From the NCBI GenBank assembly GCA_005881495.1, contig VBHI01000363.1, forward strand, positions 1-24,027: 24,027 nt of DNA, given 5' to 3'. The position numbers and the translations under genes were made by a program. The notes beneath the pieces are model-generated. The model saw only the letters and a list, made by a program, of their open reading frames with translations, was not told where the DNA came from and ran no database searches. Position 1 is the stretch's first letter; every line of letters starts with the position of its first letter. The DNA is from Chloroflexota bacterium (GTDB taxonomy: Bacteria; Chloroflexota; Ktedonobacteria; Ktedonobacterales; Ktedonobacteraceae). Below, one piece after another: positions 6,444-14,137 of the stretch.

Positions 6444-9400
6444 GACGAGCCTATCACAATTGTGTGGGGCATTCTTAGTGCAACTCCTATTCGCGATAAT
6501 CGTGTCCTGGCTTTCACTGCACAGCAACGTCATATGATCGCAAATGCTCGCATTCTGCTCCCTTTTTCCGGGCGTACTAACTGGGATCATGTTCTTAGAG
6601 AGTATGCCGCTATTCCTGATCAGTGGCGATGTTATACCGTTCGTGCAGAAGATTTAGATCAGCAATTCGTTCTCTGCCCCAATCCACAAAATTTCCAGGA
6701 ACGGCTTGATCTCTATGATCGCACACTAAAAGATCCTCTTCCACCTCTTCGGCGCTCAACAAAGCCAGTTATTCCAGGTTCTTTCGCCTTTGACGCCTAT
6801 CTCCCTTTGGCGAAAGAAGGTGCCCAGATTGATATCACCCAGGATATTGCGGATCTCGCTCAACTCCCCATTCCCTGGTTTACTACCCTCGCTCGTTCTC
6901 GTGGCCCTTTTAAGATATGTTATGCAGAATTCCTTGAAGCTGCCCAGGAACTAGACGATCGAGAGGCAAAGATCTTTTCCAAAAAATCAGGAAAAACCTG
7001 GGTTGAACTTGCCAAAGATCTTATTGCCTATCGAACGCTTCAGCCTGATGGCTCTTTATCTGGTAGTAACCAGTACCCTTTAGAATTACATGGTCAAGCA
7101 AATGTCGTTGGGAGTGTAGGTTCCGGTAAGACAACTCTTGCAAAGTTTATCCTTACCAGAGCCATCGTTCATCCTGAACTTGACCAACGCATCACCCTTG
7201 TTGTCGCTGATGTAATGACTGCTATGGATCTGGCCGACTACTTTAATCAATTATTCTGTCAACCTGGCGATTCTCCTGTCGCAGTCCCTTTATTAGGGCG
7301 CTCAACGCGAGATAAGCATTTAAAGAGCTTATATAACTCTAAAAGTTTTCATGAAGATCACAGGGCTCTCCGATGGCTCAACACAGCATGTCCATTACAG
7401 GCTCTTACAACTTCGCTTTCTCAACCTGTTATTCCAGGGAAAGAGCCATGTGACTCCCTCTATGAGGCAAAATATAGTAACCAACCAGAAAAGAGAAAGT
7501 ACTTCTTTTGCCCTTTTTTTGCAGTATGCCCAGGCAAACAGTTATACCGAGATCTCTCGATGGCTCGTATCTGGATCACTACCCCCGGCTCTCTAAGCCA
7601 CTCTACGATTCCTGCTCAACTTGATCAACAAGGCATACCAATTTATAAGGTGGTCTACGATCAATCTGACCTGGTTATCTTTGATGAAGTAGATCTGGTA
7701 CAAAACTGGTTTGATAATCAGTTTGCTGCTGAAACTAAGCTTACAAATGGCAAGAATGCTTTACTCGATGTCGAGGATGTAGAAACTGCTAGAGCCTGGA
7801 TAGCTGCTCGTACTCAAAAGGCACCCAGCCAACGCTGGGTGAATAGCGAACGTCATACGCTTTCCGCTATCTCAAATATTCTCAGTAACCTGACTGATCG
7901 TGAACGAGGAGATTTGCTTCGTCATTGGATTCGCCGCAACTTCTTCACTGCTTTGAATCTCTCCTATAAACTCTGCTGGCGTTTCCTTGGTCTACCTGTT
8001 GACAACGATATCCTGGAAGGTACTCAAGCTCTCAATCTACCCCAAAATAAAACTAAACAGCTCAATAAATTGCTCTCTCTCTTTGATCAGTTGCACGATC
8101 AGGATGCCCTTATTATGCTTCCTCCACCCCAAAAACCTTTTCAAGATCCCATCTATCGCCTGGCTCTCGTTATACGAGATATTCTTGCTGGTGGTGATGG
8201 TACGCATAATCAGGCGGTTCATCAAGCCTGTAAAGACTGGATTATGGAGTTTGTTCCCGGTATCAAAAATACGCTTATCAAATTAGCACAACCGCCATCC
8301 TCCCCGCAAAAAGGAGATTTTATCCCACAAGATACCCTTGATACCCTGGCTATTCGCCTCGAATTTACGCTCAGTGTAGTGCTTCTAGATCGTAACATCC
8401 GTATCGTCTTCTATGAGTGGTACAATAAGCCTGATACGGTCATTACGGAACTCAATGAGTTCTCGCTGGAGCGTTCTCCAGGTAGTCTGCTCGATATTCT
8501 GCCGCTTCCTCCTACTGGTCGCAGATTCGGCACCTACTATGCACAAAATCTACCCATCGGCCAGGATATCCAGGCGAGCCAGAAAAATCCTGAGGCCAAC
8601 ACTCTTTCTGTCTTTGCCTATCCAAATATAGGGCGCGTGTTTGTCACACGTTTCCATGAACTCTTCCGAGATATCGAAGAAAAAGACGGACCCAACACGC
8701 TTTTGCTCTCTGGAACTTCCTGGCTTCCTCATTCCTCCCGCTGGCATATTCATGTACCACTACATGGTATTCTCGATCCATCATCCACTACTCAGAATGC
8801 GATTGCGCTCAGTACCTTCGCATATCTTCCTCAGGCTGGGAAAGATGGCAATCCTATTCGTATCTCTGGTCCTTCTGAGAAACTTGAGCCTGTACAGCAA
8901 CTTATCGAGATGTTACATCCTCTCCTTCAGAAAGAACTGACATCTCTTCAGAATCTCGGCCAAACGGATCCAACTTACTGGGAAGATCGCGAACGGATTC
9001 TTCTCCTCCTTAACTCTTATGAACAATGTGAGTGGGCTTTTGATCGGCTTAGAGATGTATGGGTTGGCAATAAATCTCTACTATTACCTCTGAAACGACC
9101 TGATGAGGAGGACACCTACGGCATTTTTCGCAGCGATATCGAGGATTTTGCTTCTACAGGCAAGAAAATCTTGATTGCTCCTATGCAAGCAATAGGACGT
9201 GGATACAACATCCTTAATCCAAACGGCAAGGCGGCATTTGGAGCGATCTATTTCCTGACCCGTCCCATGCCTGCTCCCGCTGATACTCAGGTTCTTGCAG
9301 CCGAAATGAATCGTCTAACCCTGGAATGGTTCAAAGATACTTCACTCCCTGTCTGGAAGCGTCCAGTCCTATATGAGAAGTTTTGTGATGTACGCCGAGA

Positions 9401-9764
9401 TGCAACAGAGCACTGGCGAAAGGCTGAGCGAAGGCGCTTCTATCGTCAGTTGGATCACAATAAACTACAAACACAATATAGTGAACGCTACGATCTTAGT
9501 GCAACGACAGCCGGATATATTATCCAGGCTTGTGGGCGTTTGTTACGAGGCGGTGTTCCTTTTCACGCCTACTTTATCGATGCGGCCTGGGCACCGCTCT
9601 ATGCCAGACAACCTCTTGGTTTTAAGGAAACGCCTCAAACAAGCTTGCTTGCTGGGATGATGGAAATTTTATCCTTGTATGTTCAAGATCCCATTGGTGA
9701 GGCGCTCTTTGGAGCTATTGTCCAGGCTCTTAGCAATATTCAGGACTTCACCCCTGAATATTAA
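6414..9764 (+). CDS. Fe-S DinG/XPD-type helicase of a pPIWI_RE module
   Basis: A 1116-aa SF2 helicase. Walker A is GSVGSGKTT (233-241). Four cysteines (326, 346, 366, 372) between motifs I and II fit the Fe-S cluster of XPD/DinG helicases. Motif II is VIFDEVDLV (DEVD at 424-427, instead of DEAH). A motif III-like SGTSWLP, a motif V-like APMQAIGRGY and motif VI QACGRLLR (1038-1045) follow. The first 220 residues are a family-specific extension. It is followed 29 nt downstream by a pPIWI_RE-like gene, the known neighbour of such helicases. The true start is uncertain: the ATG at 6414 overlaps the ImmA remnant antisense and no ribosome-binding site is seen. GTG 6462 or ATG 6534 are alternatives, and the N-terminus may be truncated. 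Base composition looks more AT-rich than the left flank, suggesting transfer. Confidence 0.82.
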   Translation: MFFMLLPIFSDEPITIVWGILSATPIRDNRVLAFTAQQRHMIANARILLPFSGRTNWDHVLREYAAIPDQWRCYTVRAEDLDQQFVLCPNPQNFQERLDLYDRTLKDPLPPLRRSTKPVIPGSFAFDAYLPLAKEGAQIDITQDIADLAQLPIPWFTTLARSRGPFKICYAEFLEAAQELDDREAKIFSKKSGKTWVELAKDLIAYRTLQPDGSLSGSNQYPLELHGQANVVGSVGSGKTTLAKFILTRAIVHPELDQRITLVVADVMTAMDLADYFNQLFCQPGDSPVAVPLLGRSTRDKHLKSLYNSKSFHEDHRALRWLNTACPLQALTTSLSQPVIPGKEPCDSLYEAKYSNQPEKRKYFFCPFFAVCPGKQLYRDLSMARIWITTPGSLSHSTIPAQLDQQGIPIYKVVYDQSDLVIFDEVDLVQNWFDNQFAAETKLTNGKNALLDVEDVETARAWIAARTQKAPSQRWVNSERHTLSAISNILSNLTDRERGDLLRHWIRRNFFTALNLSYKLCWRFLGLPVDNDILEGTQALNLPQNKTKQLNKLLSLFDQLHDQDALIMLPPPQKPFQDPIYRLALVIRDILAGGDGTHNQAVHQACKDWIMEFVPGIKNTLIKLAQPPSSPQKGDFIPQDTLDTLAIRLEFTLSVVLLDRNIRIVFYEWYNKPDTVITELNEFSLERSPGSLLDILPLPPTGRRFGTYYAQNLPIGQDIQASQKNPEANTLSVFAYPNIGRVFVTRFHELFRDIEEKDGPNTLLLSGTSWLPHSSRWHIHVPLHGILDPSSTTQNAIALSTFAYLPQAGKDGNPIRISGPSEKLEPVQQLIEMLHPLLQKELTSLQNLGQTDPTYWEDRERILLLLNSYEQCEWAFDRLRDVWVGNKSLLLPLKRPDEEDTYGIFRSDIEDFASTGKKILIAPMQAIGRGYNILNPNGKAAFGAIYFLTRPMPAPADTQVLAAEMNRLTLEWFKDTSLPVWKRPVLYEKFCDVRRDATEHWRKAERRRFYRQLDHNKLQTQYSERYDLSATTAGYIIQACGRLLRGGVPFHAYFIDAAWAPLYARQPLGFKETPQTSLLAGMMEILSLYVQDPIGEALFGAIVQALSNIQDFTPEY

Positions 9765-9793
9765 TCCAACATTTTTTCGAAAGGGAATGTTCT

Positions 9794-10846
9794 ATGTTGA
9801 AACAGTTTTCAGAAATCAAACTTCTTCGTTCTCGCGGGCTATTTGAAGACGAAAAAACAACATGGAATCAATCGGCTCGCCACCATTTTGTGATGGATGC
9901 GATTCGTCGAGCTACCAACGATAAGCTCGTCTTCATCTTCCTCTTCTGGCAGGATAGCGATACCCGTAATGCATGGCTACAAGAGATTCGTGAGGCACTC
10001 TTCTTAGGTCCGAATGAACCCTGGCCCGATACAATAAAGATTGTCCCTGTGCAACTTTCACCTGATATCCTGCTTCCTCTGGATGCTAATGGTCTGGATG
10101 TCGGGCAAATCTTCGAGAAGGGGCTAAGTTATAAAGAGAGAGAGAAACGGAAACGCGAGTGGAAACAACAGATCCGACTCTCCTACCTCCAGAAACTCAA
10201 AAAGTGGATGGATTTTCTTCAGAAGAAAATACCAAATAGCGACGGTGTATATCTGGCTCTAATCGAAAAGGAACCACTCCCAACAGGGAAAAATAGCCCA
10301 TATCATATCAGCCAAGATATCAAAGGCGTGATTCGTAATGCCGATAATCACTTCAACATAGCATCTCAACTTACCCATCCAGTTCAGGTAAGCCAAAAGA
10401 CACATAAACTGTTAAAAAGTTCTCCCCACCGTATTCATAGCAGTGTGCTTGATCTTCTCTACCGCCAACTAGGTTTATCCTTTGACATTCCTGTGCCCCT
10501 TTATGAGTATGCAGGCCTTAAGCCAGAAATCGCCAGCAATCTCCATATAGTTGGCTTTTATCTACTCAAACGAAACAAATATAGTGTAAACTATCCTGTT
10601 GCTGTTCGCATCTGTCCTCGCGGGCAGATTTGGTTGCAATTTCCACAATCTAATCAGCAATGGCTTCCCTATATCGAAGGATCCCACCATATAGGCAAGC
10701 TCTTTACTGATGATTGGAAATCTCTTAATCTGACAAAGCAGGAGTGTGCAACATTCGCAGCGAAAATACTCCTCACTCAGGTAGCGGACCCAACACTAGC
10801 ACAGCCTCGCGGAAATAGCGCAGGAGTCTACATGCTTCCACCTTGA
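9794..10846 (+). pseudogene. pPIWI_RE Piwi-like protein, N-terminal part (split gene)
   Basis: The first 350 codons of a divergent prokaryotic Piwi protein. Family-like blocks are ALIEKE (155-160), SQDIKGVIRNADN (173-185), LDLLYRQLG (219-227), PVAVRICPRGQIWLQF (about 268-283) and WLPYIEG (290-296). These resemble the first half of the RNase-H-fold domain of pPIWI_RE proteins. The frame ends just inside a 95-bp palindromic element at 10826, and the rest of the domain resumes at about 13066. AAAGGGA lies 9 nt before the ATG, 29 nt after the helicase. The N-terminal domain of full-length relatives is not visible, so this may be a short form or already eroded. Assignment rests on remembered family patterns plus the helicase neighbour. 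Confidence 0.68.
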
Positions 10847-10920
10847 ACTTGCGGAATACCTTGTGTAAATGCTATCATGAGAATGACGTTTACACAACTT
10901 TTCACTGGAAGCATGTAGAC
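10826..10920. repeat. 95-bp palindromic mini-element (MITE-like)
   Basis: Perfect 15-bp terminal inverted repeats, GTCTACATGCTTCCA (10826-10840) and its complement (10906-10920). A second inverted pair lies inside, TTGTGTAAA (10861-10869) and TTTACACAA (10889-10897). The whole can fold into a long hairpin. It carries no gene and sits where the pPIWI_RE reading frame is lost. No clear target duplication is visible. The left arm also encodes the last codons of the Piwi N-part, so the exact junction is ambiguous. Confidence 0.75.
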
Positions 10921-11083
10921 AAGCTAACTGAACGAGAGAAGAGAGATACTCCTGAGCATAGTAGGTTAGTGCTTTTACCGCAGGGAACGATTTACCTGCG
11001 AATCGGCAGCCACTCTCGAGTTGCCAAGGTGCTATTTCTTTCTGCTCTGAGTATCAGAGGAAATCGGAAAGGAGATGAACACC

Positions 11084-11497
11084 ATGGCATCACTTGCTTT
11101 TGCATTCCCCGTGACGCCAGGTAAGGCGGAGGAATTGAGATCCTTCGGCGCGGAGATCCTGGGGCCGCGCCGAAGCGAATACCATGCATTCCGCCGCCGC
11201 CTGGATCTCACCGCGCAACGCGTGTACCTCCAACGAACACCGCAAGCGGATATAGCGATCATATACGTGGAGGGGGACGATCTCCAGCGCACGTTCAAGG
11301 AAGTGCAGACATCGCAGGCCCCGTTTGCTGCCTGGTTTCGGCAACGGGCAAGCGACCTCCTCGACGGTCTCGACCTGACACAGGTCTCACCGGGATCGCT
11401 GTCCAGACTTGTCTATGATTTGCCTGGCGTTGAAGAGGATGAGGATAGTTACCACACCTCGGAAGAGATGAAGCGACGCGGTGAGATCAGTCCTTGA
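11084..11497 (+). CDS. Small DUF6176-like protein (ferredoxin-fold monooxygenase-like)
   Basis: A 137-aa protein of the dimeric alpha/beta-barrel type. The N-terminus is beta-strand-like with SLAFAFPVTPGKAEELRSF, then a helix with EYHAFRRRL, then strands ERVYLQRTP-like and ADIAIIYVEGDDL, then helices ending WFRQRASDLLDGLDL. The last 40 residues are acidic and polar. This resembles small proteins annotated as DUF6176 or antibiotic-biosynthesis-monooxygenase-like; no catalytic residue can be claimed. ATG 11084 is chosen over 11075 because GGAAAGGAG ends 9 nt before it. It lies between two related palindromic elements inside the interrupted pPIWI_RE gene, so it arrived as a passenger. GC content is higher than in the Piwi and helicase genes. 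Confidence 0.6.
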   Translation: MASLAFAFPVTPGKAEELRSFGAEILGPRRSEYHAFRRRLDLTAQRVYLQRTPQADIAIIYVEGDDLQRTFKEVQTSQAPFAAWFRQRASDLLDGLDLTQVSPGSLSRLVYDLPGVEEDEDSYHTSEEMKRRGEISP

Positions 11498-11542
11498 GAA
11501 CGAGTCAGCTCGTCTACCCTTTCACCTCGCTCACAGAGGATA

Positions 11543-11657
11543 CTACATGCTTGCATATTGGACTTGCGAAATCACCATTTCAGGAGCACTGCGATCTCTG
11601 GTCCCGAGCATTAGAAAGGTACCACTCCTTCCGCAACTACTCGCTGGAAGCATTTAG
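11543..11657. repeat. Second, degenerate palindromic element related to 10826-10920
   Basis: The left end CTACATGCTTG (11543-11553) and the following 20 bases resemble the left end of the 10826 element (shared CTACATGCTT and ACTTGCG blocks in the same order). The right end TGGAAGCATTTAG (11645-11657) resembles its right end TGGAAGCATGTAG. The two ends are imperfect inverted repeats of each other. It is about 115 bp long without a gene. The two elements flank the DUF6176-like gene. Confidence 0.5.
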
Positions 11658-11659
11658 CG

Positions 11660-11779
11660 CTAGTTTGTTGACTCGGGAAATCGCACCTGATTTCGAGTGT
11701 CTATCCTGAGCAATTTGAGCTCAGATCATCACTATTTGATGGGTTTAAAATGAGACAAAATCCCTCGTCAACAAACTAG
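11660..11779. repeat. 13-bp inverted repeat pair at the left edge of the IS630 element
   Basis: CTAGTTTGTTGAC (11660-11672) and its perfect complement (11767-11779) enclose 94 bp without a gene. The right arm ends 3 bp before the end of the transposase gene. The pair may be subterminal transposase-binding sites, a terminator-like structure or the remains of another short element. No equivalent was found at the other end of the IS. Confidence 0.6.
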
Positions 11780-11781
11780 TG

Positions 11782-12528
11782 TTAGGAGCGAGCGGGCCCT
11801 TTGTAGGTCCAGTGAAAGGCACCGTTGGACGTGCGATTGTAGTAGGCAATAAAGGCCAGAATCCGGGTTCGCAGTTCTTGCACCGACCGGCAACTGAGTC
11901 GGGACAGCAAGCGACGGACAAGGATACTAAACCAGATCTCAATCTGATTTAACCAGGAGCTGTGCTTGGGAGTGTAGACGAAGCGAATGCGATGGCTCGG
12001 ATCGGAGAGAAAAGCGGCTCGTGTCGCCATGGTGGCGAGATGACCGTTTTTCCCTTTGGTGCCCAGATCCTCCTGGATGTCACACTGCACCGCCAGCAGG
12101 CGGACCAAGGTCTCGGATTGATGCGTGTTGAGCTGATCGGTGATGAAGATCCAGGCGGCCTGTGGATCGATCTGGATGGTCTGGATGATGTGAGCGGCAA
12201 AGTCGGTTTCGGTGCGTGTCGGTCCAATGCTGGGAGTCACGACCTGCCCGCTGGCCACGTCAAGGTTGGCAATCAAACTCTGCGTGCCATGCCGCTCGTA
12301 TTCGAATTCCTGGCGCTCGACGTGACCGGGCTGGATGGGTAAGGATGGGTGCAGGCGTGAAAGGGCCTGAATGCCAGTCATTTCATCGGTACTCATCACA
12401 TGCGCGCCCTGGGCAGCAAGCGCTGGTGTTGCCTCATAGACCTTGCACACGGTGCAGATCTCTTCAGCTAGTTCAGTGGGATCGTCGGGAGGAGGAGTGA
12501 GCCAGTACCGCTTGCGATGGGGTTGCAA
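11782..12528 (-). CDS. IS630 transposase, C-terminal frame (DDE catalytic domain)
   Basis: This frame holds the DDE catalytic core of an IS630-family transposase. First Asp in VMSTDEMTGIQAL, second in FITDQLNTHQSE, Glu in KHSSWLNQIEIWFSIL, then a C-terminal LRTRILAFIAYYN helix. It overlaps the upstream frame (12473-13024). To join them, the ribosome must move +1 near TTTTTAAAAGG (about 12541-12550). A one-base-shorter run would read continuously as FLK-ASALQPHRKRYW, close to the usual RFLK..LKPHR.RYWL of the family. So this is either an inactivating one-base insertion or a programmed shift. The ATG given by the longest frame is not a real initiation site. Confidence 0.8.
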   Translation of the reverse strand: MQPHRKRYWLTPPPDDPTELAEEICTVCKVYEATPALAAQGAHVMSTDEMTGIQALSRLHPSLPIQPGHVERQEFEYERHGTQSLIANLDVASGQVVTPSIGPTRTETDFAAHIIQTIQIDPQAAWIFITDQLNTHQSETLVRLLAVQCDIQEDLGTKGKNGHLATMATRAAFLSDPSHRIRFVYTPKHSSWLNQIEIWFSILVRRLLSRLSCRSVQELRTRILAFIAYYNRTSNGAFHWTYKGPARS

Positions 12529-13024
12529 CGCGCTCGCCTTTTAAAAAGCGCTCCACGGTACGCGGCGAAATCCGCTCGACAATGCCACGTTTAACCGCTT
12601 CATCCGCCAGTTCGCGCGGGGTCCAGCTACTCACCGGTCGATCCGCTGATATGGGCGTTTCACAGGCCAGTGCCATAATTTGCATGAATTGCTCGAAACT
12701 GAACGTCGCCGGTGCCCCAGGACGCTGCTCATCGGTCAAGAGGACTTCGATCGCTTGACTCAGCAGTTTCCGCTTGCCTGTCTCTTCGATCGCCTGCAAA
12801 CGCGACTCGGCTGCATGCCAGCGATCACGCCACCGTCGCACTGTTTCATAATCGATTTGCAAATGCTGCGCAATACTGCTATTACTGGTCCCTTTGAGGC
12901 CTTCCAAGATGATTTGAGCGCGTTTGACCAGTCGTTGGGCACTTGTGGCGCGCTGAACCATCCGCTGCAGCAGTTCCTGTTGTAAAGAACTGGCATGAAG
13001 TGGTTTCGCTTGCGGAGAGGGCAT
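12473..13024 (-). CDS. IS630 transposase, N-terminal frame (HTH domains)
   Basis: A 183-aa frame with the DNA-binding part of an IS630-family transposase. Helix-turn-helix one is TSNSSIAQHLQIDYETVRRW (about residues 50-70). The second lies around the PVSSWTPRELADEAVKRG stretch, followed by ISPRTVERFLK. The last 25 residues after the A/T-run diverge from the family and end at a stop, because the correct continuation lies in the other frame. ATG at 13024 has AAGGAG about 9 nt upstream, so initiation signals are intact. Confidence 0.8.
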   Translation of the reverse strand: MPSPQAKPLHASSLQQELLQRMVQRATSAQRLVKRAQIILEGLKGTSNSSIAQHLQIDYETVRRWRDRWHAAESRLQAIEETGKRKLLSQAIEVLLTDEQRPGAPATFSFEQFMQIMALACETPISADRPVSSWTPRELADEAVKRGIVERISPRTVERFLKGERVATPSQAVLAHSSSRRSH

Positions 13025-13065
13025 GAGAGGAATCTCCTTCGTTTCAGTTTACTTTTTTTATTCTA

Positions 13066-13691
13066 GCATGCCCTGCTATACCCTCCTGCGTTATTTCCGC
13101 GAGGCTGTACTAGTCTTATTTGAGGCGAGCAGTTGGCGTGGTCGTGATGTTCTGCCTCAACTGGCTAATACTTACAAACAGCCCAATGTTCTCGATCTTC
13201 AACACCTTCCTGGCGTAAAGAAGCTCTTCATCCCCGATCAACTGCCAAACCTGCGTATTGTTCGCGTTCGCACTGTTGGTGCTCTAGGTGAAACCCCTCA
13301 ATATATCCCTTTGAAGGATGAAGAGGTCGTGAAAGATCTCGACTATCTGGGTGGCTATGTTGATACACAAGCAGAGAGCCAGTTTTTCCACTATCTCTCT
13401 ATCGGGAAACGTCCAGATAGTATTGATAGGTTACAAAAGCAAAGTAAGGAAGATCTCTACAAAGCAGATTACGGATCTATTGCCCTTAAGCATCAGACCG
13501 TTGTGGAGTTTGTGCCAGTCTTCTTACAAAAGGAGGATACACCCTTACACTGGTGCCGTATTCCGCATCTCCTACGTAGCTCTTCAGCATGGGTCGGTGG
13601 AAATACGACCCTCCCACGCACGCTCCATTTAGCCTCCCGCTTGCTTGACGACCAACTTTGTATTCATGATCCCTTTGTCGATTGTCCATGA
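13066..13691 (+). pseudogene. pPIWI_RE Piwi-like protein, C-terminal part (split gene)
   Basis: The second half of the interrupted Piwi gene, about 205 codons. It starts AVLVLFEASSWRGR, where relatives have the strand with a conserved Asn/Arg pair. Then come LPNLRIVRVRT (the conserved Arg region), GGYVDTQAESQFFHYLSIG, TVVEFVPVFL (the conserved Glu region) and the closing block LHWCRIPHLLR plus LPRTLHLASRLLDDQL. These are hallmarks of the RNase-H-like domain from which the R/E name derives. The frame is open upstream through the IS630 end, so its apparent ATG at 13023 is not native. The stop TGA overlaps the next ATG (ATGA). With both halves present and little conserved sequence missing, the insertion seems recent relative to divergence. 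Confidence 0.72.
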
Positions 13692-13753
13692 CCATCGCTA
13701 GAATGGAAAGCACCTCTGAATATACCGATAATCCAGAAGGGCTTTCCACCTGA
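13688..13753 (+). pseudogene. 21-codon stub of a possible third operon gene
   Basis: ATG at 13688 overlaps the pPIWI_RE stop in an ATGA arrangement, a typical sign of translational coupling. The frame encodes 21 residues (MTIARMESTSEYTDNPEGLS, then T) and stops at 13751, ten bases before a queA-like fragment. pPIWI_RE operons usually include a third gene for a restriction-endonuclease-fold nuclease. This stub may be its start, the rest having been replaced. Too short to identify. Confidence 0.35.
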
Positions 13754-13762
13754 TGACTTAAC

Positions 13763-14137
13763 TCACGGTAACATCAAATGCAGGTCCCCGAATTCGTGCC
13801 AGAGGTAGCCTTCTTGCAGCGCCTCGCGATAGATAATTTTGAGATGATCTAAGCCGGTAAGGGTTTCCAGCATCGAGAGGTGCGTTGCGCAGGGTTCGTG
13901 GAGGCCGGTGAGCAGGGCGTTGACTGCGCGTAAGCCCCTCTGTGGTGTGATGAGCAGGTTTGTCCAGCCTTCACCAGGGTGCTCTACACCTTCTGCGTCG
14001 GTGACAGTTTCGAGGGCGCGTACGACTGTTGTGCCGACGGCTATAACGCGTTTACCATTTGTCCGTGCCGCGTTCACCAGGCGAGCGGTCTCAAGAGGGA
14101 CGCTATAATACTCTTCATAAGGCGGTTCGTGATCTTC
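13763..14137 (-). pseudogene. 3' fragment of a queA-like gene
   Basis: The last about 125 codons of a protein related to the intact queA-like gene at 20522-21628: HEPPYEEYYSVPLETARLVN, VIAVGTTVVRALETVTDAEG, PGEGWTNLLITP, GLRAVNALLTGLHEPCATHL, then the normal C-terminus and stop. The match ends abruptly at about 14137, where helicase sequence on the other strand begins. The two copies differ at many silent and some coding positions (by eye about 15 per cent of bases), so this is an old paralog or a fragment of foreign origin, not a fresh duplication. Without start codon, SAM-binding N-terminus or ribosome-binding site it cannot be functional. Confidence 0.85.

Larger units (their letters stand above)
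11661..13065 (-). mobile_element. IS630-family insertion sequence in the pPIWI_RE gene
   Basis: The region carries one IS630-type transposase in two overlapping frames (13024 down to 11782). The Piwi sequence resumes just after 13065. IS630 elements insert at TA. TA dinucleotides in the contexts gcTAg (11661-11662) and cTAgc (13064-13065) are candidate edges, but I could not match terminal inverted repeats between the two sides, so the ends are provisional. Insertion followed or accompanied arrival of the palindromic elements and DUF6176-like gene. Confidence 0.6.
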
